From JAAFIP01 sp043774625 (GTDB lineage: Bacteria; Pseudomonadota; Gammaproteobacteria; Burkholderiales; Burkholderiaceae_C), in assembly GCA_043774625.1 (NCBI GenBank), contig JAYVTG010000091.1:8687-72686 (forward strand): a stretch of 64,000 nt of DNA. The letters are read 5' to 3'. Within the stretch, counting starts at the first letter, position 1; the number at the start of each line of letters is the position of its first letter. Under the pieces are notes generated by a model. It saw only the letters and a list, made by a program, of their open reading frames with translations, did not search any database and was not told the origin of the DNA. Made by a program: the position numbers and the translations under genes. Shown piece after piece: positions 1 to 8,110 of this stretch.

Positions 1-446
1 CCGATGCCGTATTGATCGGCTGCTTTGGTGACCCTGGCTTGCATGCACTGCGCGATGTGTGCCGCGTACCCGTGAGTGGATTGGCGGAGACTGCGTTCAG
101 TGCAGCAGCACGTCACGGGCGTTTTGCCATTGTCACAGGTGGCAAGGCCTGGGAGCCAATGTTGGAACGCTTGGCTTTGTCACTGGGTTATGCACCTCTG
201 CTGGCAGGCATACATACCGTCACGGCCACTGGCGCGCAATTGGCTGCAGACCCGGTGGCCACCCATCAACTGTTACTCAGCGCTTGTCAGCAAGCTGCTG
301 CGATAGACGGTGTAAAAGCGATTATTCTGGGTGGTGCTGGACTGGCAGGTATGGCAGCGGCAATACAAGTGCATTTGAAAATGCCTCTCATAGACAGCGT
401 GACAGCCGCTGCACAGTGGGCGTTAGAAACCACCTCGCATGCTTAA
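1..446 (+). CDS. Asp/Glu/hydantoin racemase family protein, C-terminal part (cut by window edge)
   Basis: The frame is open from base 3 to the stop at 444-446, so the 5' end lies outside the window. The visible part of about 147 residues reads DAVLIGCFGDPGL near its start, resembling the first catalytic-cysteine region of the Asp/Glu racemase superfamily, and has a second Gly-rich motif IILGGAGLAGMA near residue 105. In the family the two active-site thiols act as acid and base to invert an amino acid or hydantoin centre; here the second usual cysteine position reads Gly/Ala, so the exact reaction is unclear. No partner gene is visible upstream. Hydantoin racemase-like or maleate isomerase-like activity are both possible. 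Confidence 0.7.
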   Translation, partial: DAVLIGCFGDPGLHALRDVCRVPVSGLAETAFSAAARHGRFAIVTGGKAWEPMLERLALSLGYAPLLAGIHTVTATGAQLAADPVATHQLLLSACQQAAAIDGVKAIILGGAGLAGMAAAIQVHLKMPLIDSVTAAAQWALETTSHA

Positions 447-504
447 GCTACACATTCTCATGCAGTTTTTTTGCAGCTAAAATCCACACCCTGAATGCCA
501 GCAT

Positions 505-1185
505 TCACACAGACAGGCTGGTTACCGCAGCCGCCACAGGCACTTTGACAGTCAACCCCACAGCCGGCAAAAACAACCCCAGCAAGAGTATTGCAGACAC
601 CGCGCCCAGCAGCGTCAACCAGCGCGGCAAGCTGTGCAAGCGCCACGCAGCCACCATGGCCAGCCCCAAGGCCACGCCCATGAACAGACTCACGCCCAGC
701 AGCTCGCCCACACCACCGCCCCAGGCAGTGATGGCTTGAAAGACCAGCTCAATCGTGCTGCGACTCGTGACATCTGCGTTGGCATGCTGGGCCGACAGTT
801 GCGGCATGACCGTGAGCCAACGCACGATGCCGATGCTGCGCGCCAGCACCGACCAGGCCGCAAAGCCAACCACCAGCGCCGCCCCCAGTGTGGTCAAACT
901 GCCATACACGCGCTGCGCCAGCAAGGCCATGACGGGTAGCACCAAGATGGAATACGGCAAATACAGACCATAGCCCGCGGCTACTGCTTGCGGTGCACGG
1001 CCAATGGCTGCCAGTTGGTCTGCAGCAGGTTTGCCCAGCGATGCTGGCCAGCCGATGGCGGAGCCCAGAATCACCAGTGGCGCAAACGCGAGTAATGCAG
1101 TCACTATAAAAATAATAGCTGCTTGCGCATTATTTATGCTGGCTACAGCCTTATTTGATGAATAAAGTACAGTTTGAGAGGGCAT
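505..1185 (-). CDS. integral membrane protein of unknown function with repeat-derived N-terminus
   Basis: A 226-residue hydrophobic protein with about six predicted membrane segments (for example residues 22-45, 70-92, 95-118, 150-175 and 185-210). It loosely resembles the DUF4386-type membrane proteins, but I do not recognise a specific function. The N-terminal peptide NKAVASINNAQAAIIF is encoded by a reverse-oriented copy of the dispersed 67-bp element (1102-1160), so either the true start is different or the element supplied the beginning of the first helix. The ATG at 1183-1185 is the only upstream start in this frame. It lies 17 bp downstream of the SDR gene on the same strand and is probably co-transcribed with it. 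Confidence 0.6.
   Translation of the reverse strand: MPSQTVLYSSNKAVASINNAQAAIIFIVTALLAFAPLVILGSAIGWPASLGKPAADQLAAIGRAPQAVAAGYGLYLPYSILVLPVMALLAQRVYGSLTTLGAALVVGFAAWSVLARSIGIVRWLTVMPQLSAQHANADVTSRSTIELVFQAITAWGGGVGELLGVSLFMGVALGLAMVAAWRLHSLPRWLTLLGAVSAILLLGLFLPAVGLTVKVPVAAAVTSLSV
1102..1160 (+). repeat. dispersed 67-bp element, copy 1 (within CDS 505-1185)
   Basis: Core AATAATAGCTGCTTGCGCAT, then TGCTGGCTAC and TTATTT. It lies antisense to the host gene and encodes ASINNAQAAIIFIV in it. Confidence 0.85.
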
Positions 1186-1202
1186 GATGGACTCCAGAAG
1201 GG

Positions 1203-2033
1203 TTAAGCCGTTGATGAAGAATTTTCAGGTTGCTTGCGCGGCACCATAGCCAGCGCTTGCAGCGCGCCGAGAACGGCTGGCAGCAGGGCAGTGTGCGCAA
1301 GATTGCCAATGCGCTGCTGTAGTTTGTCGCCCACCAGTGCATGCGGTTCTTGCCATAAGTAGCGCATCTCCAGCAGCTCACGCCATAGGGGCATGACGGG
1401 CGATAGCGCCTTCATGAGCGGCCAGGGTAGGGACTTTGTTCGCAAGTTTTCAGCACTACCCAGCCAGCCCTGCGCTTGCGCAATCGGCGTCAGCGCCTGC
1501 AGCCAGTCTTGCCCCGTCAGGGTGTGGCCCGCAAAGTGCAAGCTTTCAAACGCTGCCAGTTGCGTGCGCTGCTGCGCCAGTTTGACAAAAGCCAGCGCCA
1601 GATCAGGCAGATACGCCCAGGCATGGGGCACGTCCAGCGGCCCGGGGTAGACGAACTGGCCCTTCTGTAGTTTGGAAGCTAAAGCCAGGTCGAACCACGA
1701 ACCCTTGCCACTGCCAAAAAAGTCCCCAGCCCGCAGCACCACACAGCGTAAGCCCTGCGTGCGCGTTGCTTGGCGCAGCATCAAGAGCGATTGCATGCGC
1801 ACGGCCATGTCGATAGATTGTTGCAACGCTGGTAGTGCCTGTGTCGCCCACTGGGTGTAGACGGGGTTGGCGGCATGCAGCAACACAGCGGCGCTGGCAG
1901 GCAGGGTTTGCTGTGGTGCGCCCTGCGCTTGAACGCTGTAGGGCAGAACACGCCAGTGCGCTTGCGAGTATGCTTGCGTACAGGCCTGTCCCAAACGGCC
2001 TGTGGCACCGGTGATGATGATGGTAGATGGCAT
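1203..2033 (-). CDS. NAD(P)-dependent epimerase/dehydratase (SDR), probably internally deleted
   Basis: A 276-residue extended-SDR-like protein. The Rossmann nucleotide motif GATGRLG is at residues 8-14, HAANPVY follows near 52-58, and the later motif GLRCVVLRAGDFFGSGKGSW is clear. The central part looks too short. After QQSIDMAVRMQS the chain passes straight to LLMLRQATRTQ, so the 40-45 residue block that normally carries the catalytic Ser/Tyr-x-x-x-Lys or NVY(N)FG-type segment is missing, while the frame is kept. Relatives known to me are about 310-320 residues. It probably cannot catalyse the usual reaction unless this group differs. It is divergent from the LysR remnant at 2126-2284. Confidence 0.7.
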   Translation of the reverse strand: MPSTIIITGATGRLGQACTQAYSQAHWRVLPYSVQAQGAPQQTLPASAAVLLHAANPVYTQWATQALPALQQSIDMAVRMQSLLMLRQATRTQGLRCVVLRAGDFFGSGKGSWFDLALASKLQKGQFVYPGPLDVPHAWAYLPDLALAFVKLAQQRTQLAAFESLHFAGHTLTGQDWLQALTPIAQAQGWLGSAENLRTKSLPWPLMKALSPVMPLWRELLEMRYLWQEPHALVGDKLQQRIGNLAHTALLPAVLGALQALAMVPRKQPENSSSTA

Positions 2034-2111
2034 GCTGCACTCCTTTCAATATGGCGTTAAAGGGGATTGTGCAAACGGATGTGGCGTTACACAATTGCCT
2101 AATACGAATTA

Positions 2112-2206
2112 GCACAATTGCAAAAATGAATAGCTCAGCTAACCGCCAGATTGCTGATTTCGACTGGAGTCTGGTGCGGTCCTTCCTTGCAGCGCTGGAC
2201 GCAGGC
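2112..2206 (+). repeat. direct repeat, left copy: duplicated 5' end of the LysR gene
   Basis: These 95 bp match 3446-3541 with about eight substitutions and one single-base indel. They run from GCACAATTGCAAAAA through the start codon and the first 27 codons. The two copies bracket the Bug receptor gene. Confidence 0.9.
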
Positions 2207-2284
2207 CCTTTGGCAAGCCAGAGGGCCACCAAACAGCAAGCCTTCGTCATAAACCCTGTGCCATACTTGGCTTCATGTAGTTGA
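2126..2284 (+). pseudogene. LysR regulator remnant (N-terminal stub)
   Basis: From ATG 2126 the first 27 residues (MNSSANRQIADFDWSLVRSF then LAALDAG) are nearly those of the intact LysR at 3461. After the wing-helix start the similarity ends abruptly at 2206, and the frame continues through unrelated residues to a stop at 2282-2284. There is no DNA-binding recognition helix or effector domain, so it is a dead duplicate. It probably marks the left border of a duplication or insertion that placed the Bug gene between the original regulator promoter and the complete regulator. Confidence 0.8.
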
Positions 2285-2336
2285 ATTTTTTATCCGTTTA
2301 CCTTTATCGACTGTTCAACTCAGGGCTCACAACACC

Positions 2337-3365
2337 ATGATCTGTACGAATACATCAACGACTGACGCCCAGCGCAGGCGCTTGCTGGCTACCAGTTTTG
2401 CACTGGGACTTACGCTTGCGGTCAACACATCTTGGGCTCAACAAGTGAATCAGACTGGCAAGGTGGCTTACCCCACCAAACCAGTAACTCTGCTAGTCCC
2501 GCAAACCCCTGGCGGTACCAACGATTTTGTGGCGCGAGTATTGGCGGCCAAGTTGGCAGAAATTACCCAGCAAAGTTTTGTGGTCGAGAATAAACCTGGC
2601 GCAGGCGGTAACGTGGGCACGCAAATCGCGGCCAAAGCACCTAAAGACGGCTACACCTTGCTGGTCACCATCAACAGTGCCATGGCTATTAATCCAGCAC
2701 TTTATAAAACGCCGGGCTTTGATCCCATCAATGAATTTGTGCCGATCGGCATGATTGCCACAGTTCCGAATGTGTTGGTCGTCAACAGCGCCACCCCCTA
2801 CGGCAACCTGGAGGCTTACATTAAAGCCGCCAGAGCTGCACCCAACATGATTCAATACGCATCTGCAGGCAACGGCACGCTCAATCACCTGTTAGGTGAA
2901 ATGCTGAGTTTGTCTACAGGTATCAAAATTCAGCACATTCCCTACAAAGGCGTGGCTCCGGCACTCAACGATATTTTGGGGGGTCAAGTGTCAGGCGGTT
3001 TTGCGTCGCTGCCATCGGCGTTGCCACACATTAAATCAGGCAAACTGCGGGCGCTGGGTGTGAGCGGCGCCAAGCGCTCTGCAGCCGCACCAGACATTCC
3101 TGCCATTCGCGAAACAGTTCGAGGCTTTGGTGCCGAACTCTGGGTGGCTGTTTTTGCACCCGCTGGAACGCCAGATAGCGTGACTCGCGCCATAGAGACT
3201 TTGCTGGCCAAGGCTCTGGCTGACCCCGAGCTACAAGCAAAACTGGCAAGCAATGGTGCCGAACTGGCCAAACCTACTTACGGTAAAGCACTGGCAGTTG
3301 TGCTTCGTGAAGAAATTTCTAAATGGGACGTGATGGTCAAAGCCTCAGGCGCAAAAGTTGATTGA
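2337..3365 (+). CDS. Bug/TctC family periplasmic solute-binding receptor
   Basis: A 342-residue tripartite tricarboxylate transporter receptor. The N-terminus has a twin-arginine-like stretch RRRLLA, then a hydrophobic segment and an Ala-x-Ala-type site near NTSWAQ (residues 30-35), so it is exported to the periplasm. Family features are visible: YPTKPVTLLVPQTPGGTND at the start of lobe 1, ENKPGAGGNVGT, and IQHIPYKGVAPALNDILGGQ. Bug proteins bind carboxylates, amides or aromatic acids, and many work without a dedicated TctAB pair, as seems the case here. It sits between the two LysR repeats and upstream of lysR-dehalogenase, suggesting a role in capturing an organic acid used by that pair. 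The substrate cannot be read from sequence. Confidence 0.9.
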   Translation: MICTNTSTTDAQRRRLLATSFALGLTLAVNTSWAQQVNQTGKVAYPTKPVTLLVPQTPGGTNDFVARVLAAKLAEITQQSFVVENKPGAGGNVGTQIAAKAPKDGYTLLVTINSAMAINPALYKTPGFDPINEFVPIGMIATVPNVLVVNSATPYGNLEAYIKAARAAPNMIQYASAGNGTLNHLLGEMLSLSTGIKIQHIPYKGVAPALNDILGGQVSGGFASLPSALPHIKSGKLRALGVSGAKRSAAAPDIPAIRETVRGFGAELWVAVFAPAGTPDSVTRAIETLLAKALADPELQAKLASNGAELAKPTYGKALAVVLREEISKWDVMVKASGAKVD

Positions 3366-3445
3366 TCCGGTGCTGACAGATTGCACTGCGCCGCTTGATG
3401 GTTTGCTGCGCAGCGACCTGCGGCACCCGAAATGATGGTAGATGG

Positions 3446-3541
3446 GCACAATTGCAAAAAATGAATAGCTCAGCCAACCGCTTGATTGCTGGTTTCGACT
3501 GGAACCTGGTGCGATCCTTTCTTGCAGCGCTGGACGCAGGC
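3446..3541 (+). repeat. direct repeat, right copy: 5' end of intact LysR gene
   Basis: The partner of 2112-2206, at a distance of about 1,334 bp. It covers 15 bp of leader and the first 27 codons of the functional regulator. Confidence 0.9.
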
Positions 3542-4390
3542 AGCCTGCTGGGAGCAGGGCGCGCCTTGTCCATCAGCCAACCGACGGTGGGGCGGTATAT
3601 TGCCGAACTGGAGGCGCAATGGGGGCAGGTCTTGTTTGAGCGCACCGGGCGCGGCCTGCAGGCTACCGAGGCGGCTGTGCGCCTGGCAAACAGCGCCCGC
3701 GCAATGGACGTGGCAGCACAGCAACTGGGGCGCGATTTGCAAGGCAGCGACGACGCCCTCAAGGGCAGTGTGCGCATCAGTGCCAGCCAGCCCGTGGCCT
3801 GCTATTTATTGCCCGGTATCCTGGTCAAGCTGCGCGAGCGCTTACCGCAGATCAGCATTGAACTGGTAGTGAGCAACGAAGTGAGCAACCTGCTGCGCCG
3901 CGATGCTGACATTGCCCTGCGCATGGTGCGTCCAGAGCAGGCTAGTTTGACGACCAAAAAAATCGCCCAGATCAGCCTGGGTGTGTATGCCCATCAAAAA
4001 TACCTCAAGCGCCGTGGCTTGCCCCGAACTACGCAAGACCTCTTGCAACACGATTTGATTGGCGATGACAATGTACTGGCTGGCGTCAAGCGCGCTGGCT
4101 ACCCCTGGCAGCAACAGGACTTTGCCTTGTTTACCCAGGACCTGATCGCCAACACGCAGGCCGTGCTGGCAGGTTTTGGCATTGGTTTTATTTCTGATTA
4201 TGTAATGGCCCCCCATACAGCTTGCCAACGACTGCTTCCCGACTTTGCTATTGCGCCCCTGCCGATCTGGTTGACCGTACACAGGGAAATTCGCGGCAAC
4301 CGACGCATTCGCGCGGTGTACGATCTGTTGGCGCAGGAAATTCCACTGGCATTGTCTGAGGCTTCCACCATACAAAGGAAACACACATGA
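3461..4390 (+). CDS. LysR family transcriptional regulator
   Basis: 309 residues from ATG 3461, chosen because the DNA-binding domain FDWNLVRSFLAALDAGSL begins directly after it and because the duplicate at 2126 starts at the same codon. The winged helix-turn-helix (ARALSISQPTVGRYIAELEA) spans about residues 28-55, and the periplasmic-binding-fold effector domain begins near residue 92 with GSVRISAS. The TGA stop overlaps the ATG of the dehalogenase-like gene (ATGA at 4387-4390), so the two are translationally coupled. This is unusual, since LysR genes are more often divergent from their target. The likely role is control of the hydrolase and perhaps of the Bug receptor gene. Confidence 0.92.
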   Translation: MNSSANRLIAGFDWNLVRSFLAALDAGSLLGAGRALSISQPTVGRYIAELEAQWGQVLFERTGRGLQATEAAVRLANSARAMDVAAQQLGRDLQGSDDALKGSVRISASQPVACYLLPGILVKLRERLPQISIELVVSNEVSNLLRRDADIALRMVRPEQASLTTKKIAQISLGVYAHQKYLKRRGLPRTTQDLLQHDLIGDDNVLAGVKRAGYPWQQQDFALFTQDLIANTQAVLAGFGIGFISDYVMAPHTACQRLLPDFAIAPLPIWLTVHREIRGNRRIRAVYDLLAQEIPLALSEASTIQRKHT

Positions 4391-5286
4391 ACTGGTTTAC
4401 AGACTCTGAAGAAAAGCATATTGCGACAGGCAGTACCGATATATTTGTACGCACCTGGGGTAACCGCGCAAAACCTGCGCTACTACTTTTGCATGGTTTT
4501 CCACAAAGCCATGCCATGTGGCATCGCACGGCGCAGTTGCTCAAGAACGACTTCTTTTTGGTGATGCCCGACTTGCGTGGTTATGGCGATTCTTCCAAAC
4601 CCACCGCGCAAGCGCAGCACGTGCAAGCAAGCAAGCGTGTCATGGCGCAAGACATGGTGGATGTGATGGACGCGCTGGGCATCGACAAGTTTTACCTGTG
4701 TGGCCATGACCGGGGTGGCCGCGTGGCGCACCGCCTGGCTTTGGATCACCCGCAACGCGTACAAAAACTGTGCGTGATCGACATTGCACCCACGCTGGAC
4801 ATGTACAGCGCCACCAATATGGCATTTGCGCGCGCTTACTACCACTGGTTTCACTTGATTCAGCCACACCCACTGCCCGAGACGATGATTAACGCCGCCT
4901 GGAAACCGTATTTGCATGCCAAACTGGGCGGCTGGGGTAGCGCTGGCATGGGTTACATCGAGCCACAGGCCCTGGTTGACTACGAGCGCCATTTTGCCAA
5001 GCCCGAGACGATTCACGCCATGTGCGAAGACTACCGTGCCAGTGCGGGTATTGACCTGGAGCATGACAAAACAAGCCGCGAAAAAGTAGAAAAAATCAAC
5101 TGTGACATTCTGGTGCTATGGGGCGAGCGGGGCGTGGTGCAGCGCATGTTTGAACCGCTGGTTCTGTGGCAGGCGCAGTGTGCTGGCAAAGTCAGTGGTC
5201 AGGCATTGCCAGCGGGGCATTTCATCCCCGAGGAGTTGCCGCAAGCAACCGCACTGGCGCTGACGAAGTTCCTTGTTTCGACCTGA
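4387..5286 (+). CDS. alpha/beta hydrolase, fluoroacetate (haloacetate) dehalogenase type
   Basis: 299 residues. HGFPQ (36-40) forms the oxyanion region, and GHDRGGR (106-112) carries the nucleophile Asp108 with Arg109 and Arg112, as in fluoroacetate dehalogenase. Asp132 and His278 (AGHFIPEE) complete the catalytic set. His153-Trp154 (YYHWFH) and Tyr216 (CEDYRA) match the three residues that form the fluoride-binding pocket in the Rhodopseudomonas palustris and Burkholderia enzymes (there His155, Trp156, Tyr219). The full set supports hydrolysis of 2-haloacetates such as fluoroacetate to glycolate in the cytoplasm. Epoxide hydrolase or simple haloalkane activity is less likely. It overlaps lysR by 4 bp, and the Bug receptor upstream could supply the acid. 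Confidence 0.82.
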   Translation: MNWFTDSEEKHIATGSTDIFVRTWGNRAKPALLLLHGFPQSHAMWHRTAQLLKNDFFLVMPDLRGYGDSSKPTAQAQHVQASKRVMAQDMVDVMDALGIDKFYLCGHDRGGRVAHRLALDHPQRVQKLCVIDIAPTLDMYSATNMAFARAYYHWFHLIQPHPLPETMINAAWKPYLHAKLGGWGSAGMGYIEPQALVDYERHFAKPETIHAMCEDYRASAGIDLEHDKTSREKVEKINCDILVLWGERGVVQRMFEPLVLWQAQCAGKVSGQALPAGHFIPEELPQATALALTKFLVST

Positions 5287-5315
5287 TCCACCCAAGCAAC
5301 CATTTTGCAGGTAGC

Positions 5316-6971
5316 ATGCAAGCCATGATTGCTGAAACACTAGCCAAGGCCAACGCCTACGTTCCCATCCGCTATACCGCTTTGGGTTTGTGCATTTTTG
5401 CTGCCTTGCTGAGTTTTTTCTCCATCATCGCCTTTGGAGTGGGGTGGTTGTACGCTATTGTTTTCGTAGTGCTTAGCGCATTGGGTATAAGGGATTTACG
5501 CCAAAAACGCCATGCTATTTTGCGTAACTATCCGGTCATTGGGCATTTTCGATTTCTGCTGGAATACATTCGCCCCGAGATGCGGCAGTATTTTCTGGAA
5601 AGCGACAACGAAGCCGCACCCTTTTCCCGCTCTCAGCGCTCGCTGGTATACCAGCGCGCCAAGGGTGAGCCAGACAAACGGCCATTTGGCACGCAACTGG
5701 ACGTGGGCGCCGAGGGTTATGAATGGATCAACCACTCCATAGTGCCTACCCAATTGCCCACACATGACTTTCGTGTGACCGTAGGGCAAGCGGCAAACGG
5801 TTGCACCCAACCCTACAGCGCCAGCGTGTTCAACATTTCCGCCATGAGTTTTGGGGCGCTCAGCGCGAATGCGATCCTGGCCTTGAACCACGGGGCCAAA
5901 CAGGGCCGCTTCATGCATGACACCGGGGAGGGTTCGATCAGTGAACACCACCGCGTGCATGGTGGTGACCTGGTATGGGAGATTGGTTCTGGTTATTTTG
6001 GCTGCCGCAATGATGATGGTTCATTTAATCCGCTCAAGTTTGCCGAAGCTGCCACACAGCCTCAAGTCAAGATGATCGAGATCAAGCTCAGCCAAGGTGC
6101 CAAACCCGGACATGGTGGTGTCTTGCCAGGCCCTAAAGTAACCGCCGAGATTGCAGCGGCACGCGGGGTAAAGCAGGGGGTGGACTGTGTGTCGCCCGCT
6201 TCGCACAGTGCGTTTTCTACTCCACTGGAGATGATGGAGTTTATTGATCACCTGCGCACCCTGTCGGGCGGAAAACCCACAGGGTTCAAGCTGTGCATTG
6301 GCCACCCGTGGGAATGGTTTGCCATTGTCAAAGCCATGCAGGCTACGGGCATCACGCCAGACTTTATTGTGGTGGATGGTGCCGAAGGCGGAACGGGCGC
6401 GGCCCCGCTCGAATTTACAGACCACGTCGGCGCGCCCTTGCAAGAAGGTTTGCTGCTGGTGCACAACACACTCAAGGGTGCGGGTTTGCGTGGCCGCATC
6501 AAGCTTGGATGCGCGGGCAAGGTGGTCAGTGCATTTGATATCGCTCGCATGATGGCGCTGGGCGCGGACTGGTGCAATTCGGCACGCGGCTTTATGTTTG
6601 CACTGGGTTGCATTCAGGCCCAGGCTTGCCATACCGGCCAATGCCCCACGGGTGTTACCACGCAAGACCCGATTCGCCAACAAGCCCTGCATGTGCCTAC
6701 CAAGGCAGACCGCGTGTTTAACTTTCATCAACAAACTTTGCATGCGCTGCAAGAAATCGTGCAGGCAGCGGGTTTGCAACATCCGGGTGACATCACCACG
6801 CACCATATTGTGCGGCGGATTGATGACAGCCAGGTACGCCTGCTGGCCAACCTGGTGCCCCAGGTTGAAACGGGTGCCTTGCTACACGCCGATTTGAAAG
6901 TGCAACACCGCGTTTTTCAACTCTATTGGCCACGCGCCCAAGCCAGCAGTTTTGCCCCTGTGACGATATAA
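5316..6971 (+). CDS. membrane-anchored FMN-binding glutamate synthase-like protein
   Basis: 551 residues from ATG 5316 (ATG 5325 is an alternative). Two hydrophobic helices at residues 16-55 anchor it, followed by a soluble domain homologous to the FMN/Fe-S half of glutamate synthase. Visible motifs are SAMSFGALS-like ISAMSFGALSANA, GEGSISEHH, GAKPGHGGVLPG, VVDGAEGGTGAAP and the cysteine cluster ACHTGQCPTGVTTQD that binds a 3Fe-4S centre in the family. There is no glutaminase domain, so it is not a complete glutamate synthase. These stand-alone membrane forms are widespread, but their reaction is not settled. It lies 29 bp after the dehalogenase stop. Confidence 0.85.
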   Translation: MQAMIAETLAKANAYVPIRYTALGLCIFAALLSFFSIIAFGVGWLYAIVFVVLSALGIRDLRQKRHAILRNYPVIGHFRFLLEYIRPEMRQYFLESDNEAAPFSRSQRSLVYQRAKGEPDKRPFGTQLDVGAEGYEWINHSIVPTQLPTHDFRVTVGQAANGCTQPYSASVFNISAMSFGALSANAILALNHGAKQGRFMHDTGEGSISEHHRVHGGDLVWEIGSGYFGCRNDDGSFNPLKFAEAATQPQVKMIEIKLSQGAKPGHGGVLPGPKVTAEIAAARGVKQGVDCVSPASHSAFSTPLEMMEFIDHLRTLSGGKPTGFKLCIGHPWEWFAIVKAMQATGITPDFIVVDGAEGGTGAAPLEFTDHVGAPLQEGLLLVHNTLKGAGLRGRIKLGCAGKVVSAFDIARMMALGADWCNSARGFMFALGCIQAQACHTGQCPTGVTTQDPIRQQALHVPTKADRVFNFHQQTLHALQEIVQAAGLQHPGDITTHHIVRRIDDSQVRLLANLVPQVETGALLHADLKVQHRVFQLYWPRAQASSFAPVTI

Positions 6972-6972
6972 G

Positions 6973-8004
6973 TTACATCAGATGGCCAGGGACCGTTTCC
7001 AGCTTATAGGCTTGGGACCCATCACTAGCGGGCCCGCCTGGACGAGAAAAGAGGTCGGAATCACCGCTATTGCCATCGGGGTACCCAGATGTTTTTTGCG
7101 ACCTAGTGCTAATGGCGCGGCATAAATACAAGGCGTTTAAATCACGCTCCAGATTGGCGGTGTCAATATCTGGCGCTTCGCACAACTGGTCGTAGGTTAA
7201 TGCCGCGCAGCCCAGCAATTCCATCAGGTTGGTATGCCTAGGGTACAGCATGCCAGATCGCACCCGAGGCAAACGCCTGAAATAAACGGGCGCTTGCATG
7301 TAGCGCTTGGGCAGGTTAATGCTTTGGCAGTGCAGCCCATACACCCAGGCGGCTTCTTCCATCGTCCACACCGAAAAGCCCGGCGGAACCGCGTTAGCAG
7401 AGATAGGGCGAGACAACCACGCAGCGCCATATACATCCACTGGGCGAAGTCCATCACGCACAATGATTTGGCGTTTTGAAATATCCAGAATGCAGTCCAG
7501 CACATTCTTTTTCACCAAATGAAAAGCATGTTTCTCGTCCAGCTCGCCGCGCCTTTCAATCATTTGTTCAGCCAGCGAAAACAAGGTGCGCATCGGGCGC
7601 AGCAATGCTTCAAAGTATTGCAAGGTTTTGAGCAACGAGTCCGGGTCATCCACATTCACGTTGCGTACCTTGGCTGCGTCTTGCTGGTGCACCACAGGGA
7701 CACTGGCCCACTGCACTGCATATGGAATGCTAAGCTCTGACAGATGCACACCCATCGGTTCGTCTGGGTTCAGTGAGGGATCAAAGCGCAGTTCACCGCC
7801 ATCTTTATAAGGGGCCTGCAGGAGCAAGGCGTTGGCTTCGCGAAAATCACTTGTATGCCACACCGGATGCTGGGCACCTTCCCCTGAATCGATCTTGCCT
7901 TTAGCCGTCACCTCGGCCGTGTTTGCAGCCAGAAAGCGCGCGACAGTAGCGCGTTGCTCAGCTGGAAATCCAATCATACTCAGACTTAGACGAGGGTGTT
8001 CCAC
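6973..8004 (-). CDS. conserved hypothetical protein
   Basis: A 343-residue soluble protein that I do not recognise. It begins with a beta-alpha unit (RLSLSMIGFPAEQRATVARF) like the start of a receiver-type fold. A middle region has conserved-looking ELSIPYAVQWASVPV and an amphipathic helix LLKTLQYFEALLRPM. Later come two tryptophan/proline-rich stretches (VWTMEEAAWVYGLHCQ and a basic PVYFRRLPRVRSG) and a Gly/Ser-rich tail that looks disordered. The stop codon is only one base from the stop of the preceding plus-strand gene, so the two converge. There is no signal peptide and no membrane segment. A regulatory or adaptor role would be a guess. Confidence 0.6.
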   Translation of the reverse strand: MEHPRLSLSMIGFPAEQRATVARFLAANTAEVTAKGKIDSGEGAQHPVWHTSDFREANALLLQAPYKDGGELRFDPSLNPDEPMGVHLSELSIPYAVQWASVPVVHQQDAAKVRNVNVDDPDSLLKTLQYFEALLRPMRTLFSLAEQMIERRGELDEKHAFHLVKKNVLDCILDISKRQIIVRDGLRPVDVYGAAWLSRPISANAVPPGFSVWTMEEAAWVYGLHCQSINLPKRYMQAPVYFRRLPRVRSGMLYPRHTNLMELLGCAALTYDQLCEAPDIDTANLERDLNALYLCRAISTRSQKTSGYPDGNSGDSDLFSRPGGPASDGSQAYKLETVPGHLM

Positions 8005-8110
8005 GGTGCTCCTTGTAACATTTGCCGTGAGGCAATGCTATTTTGTGTATTTTTGTTTTATACCGCGAATTGACCAAACGATCAACCCTCTGACGGTGGG
8101 CGGGTTTACC

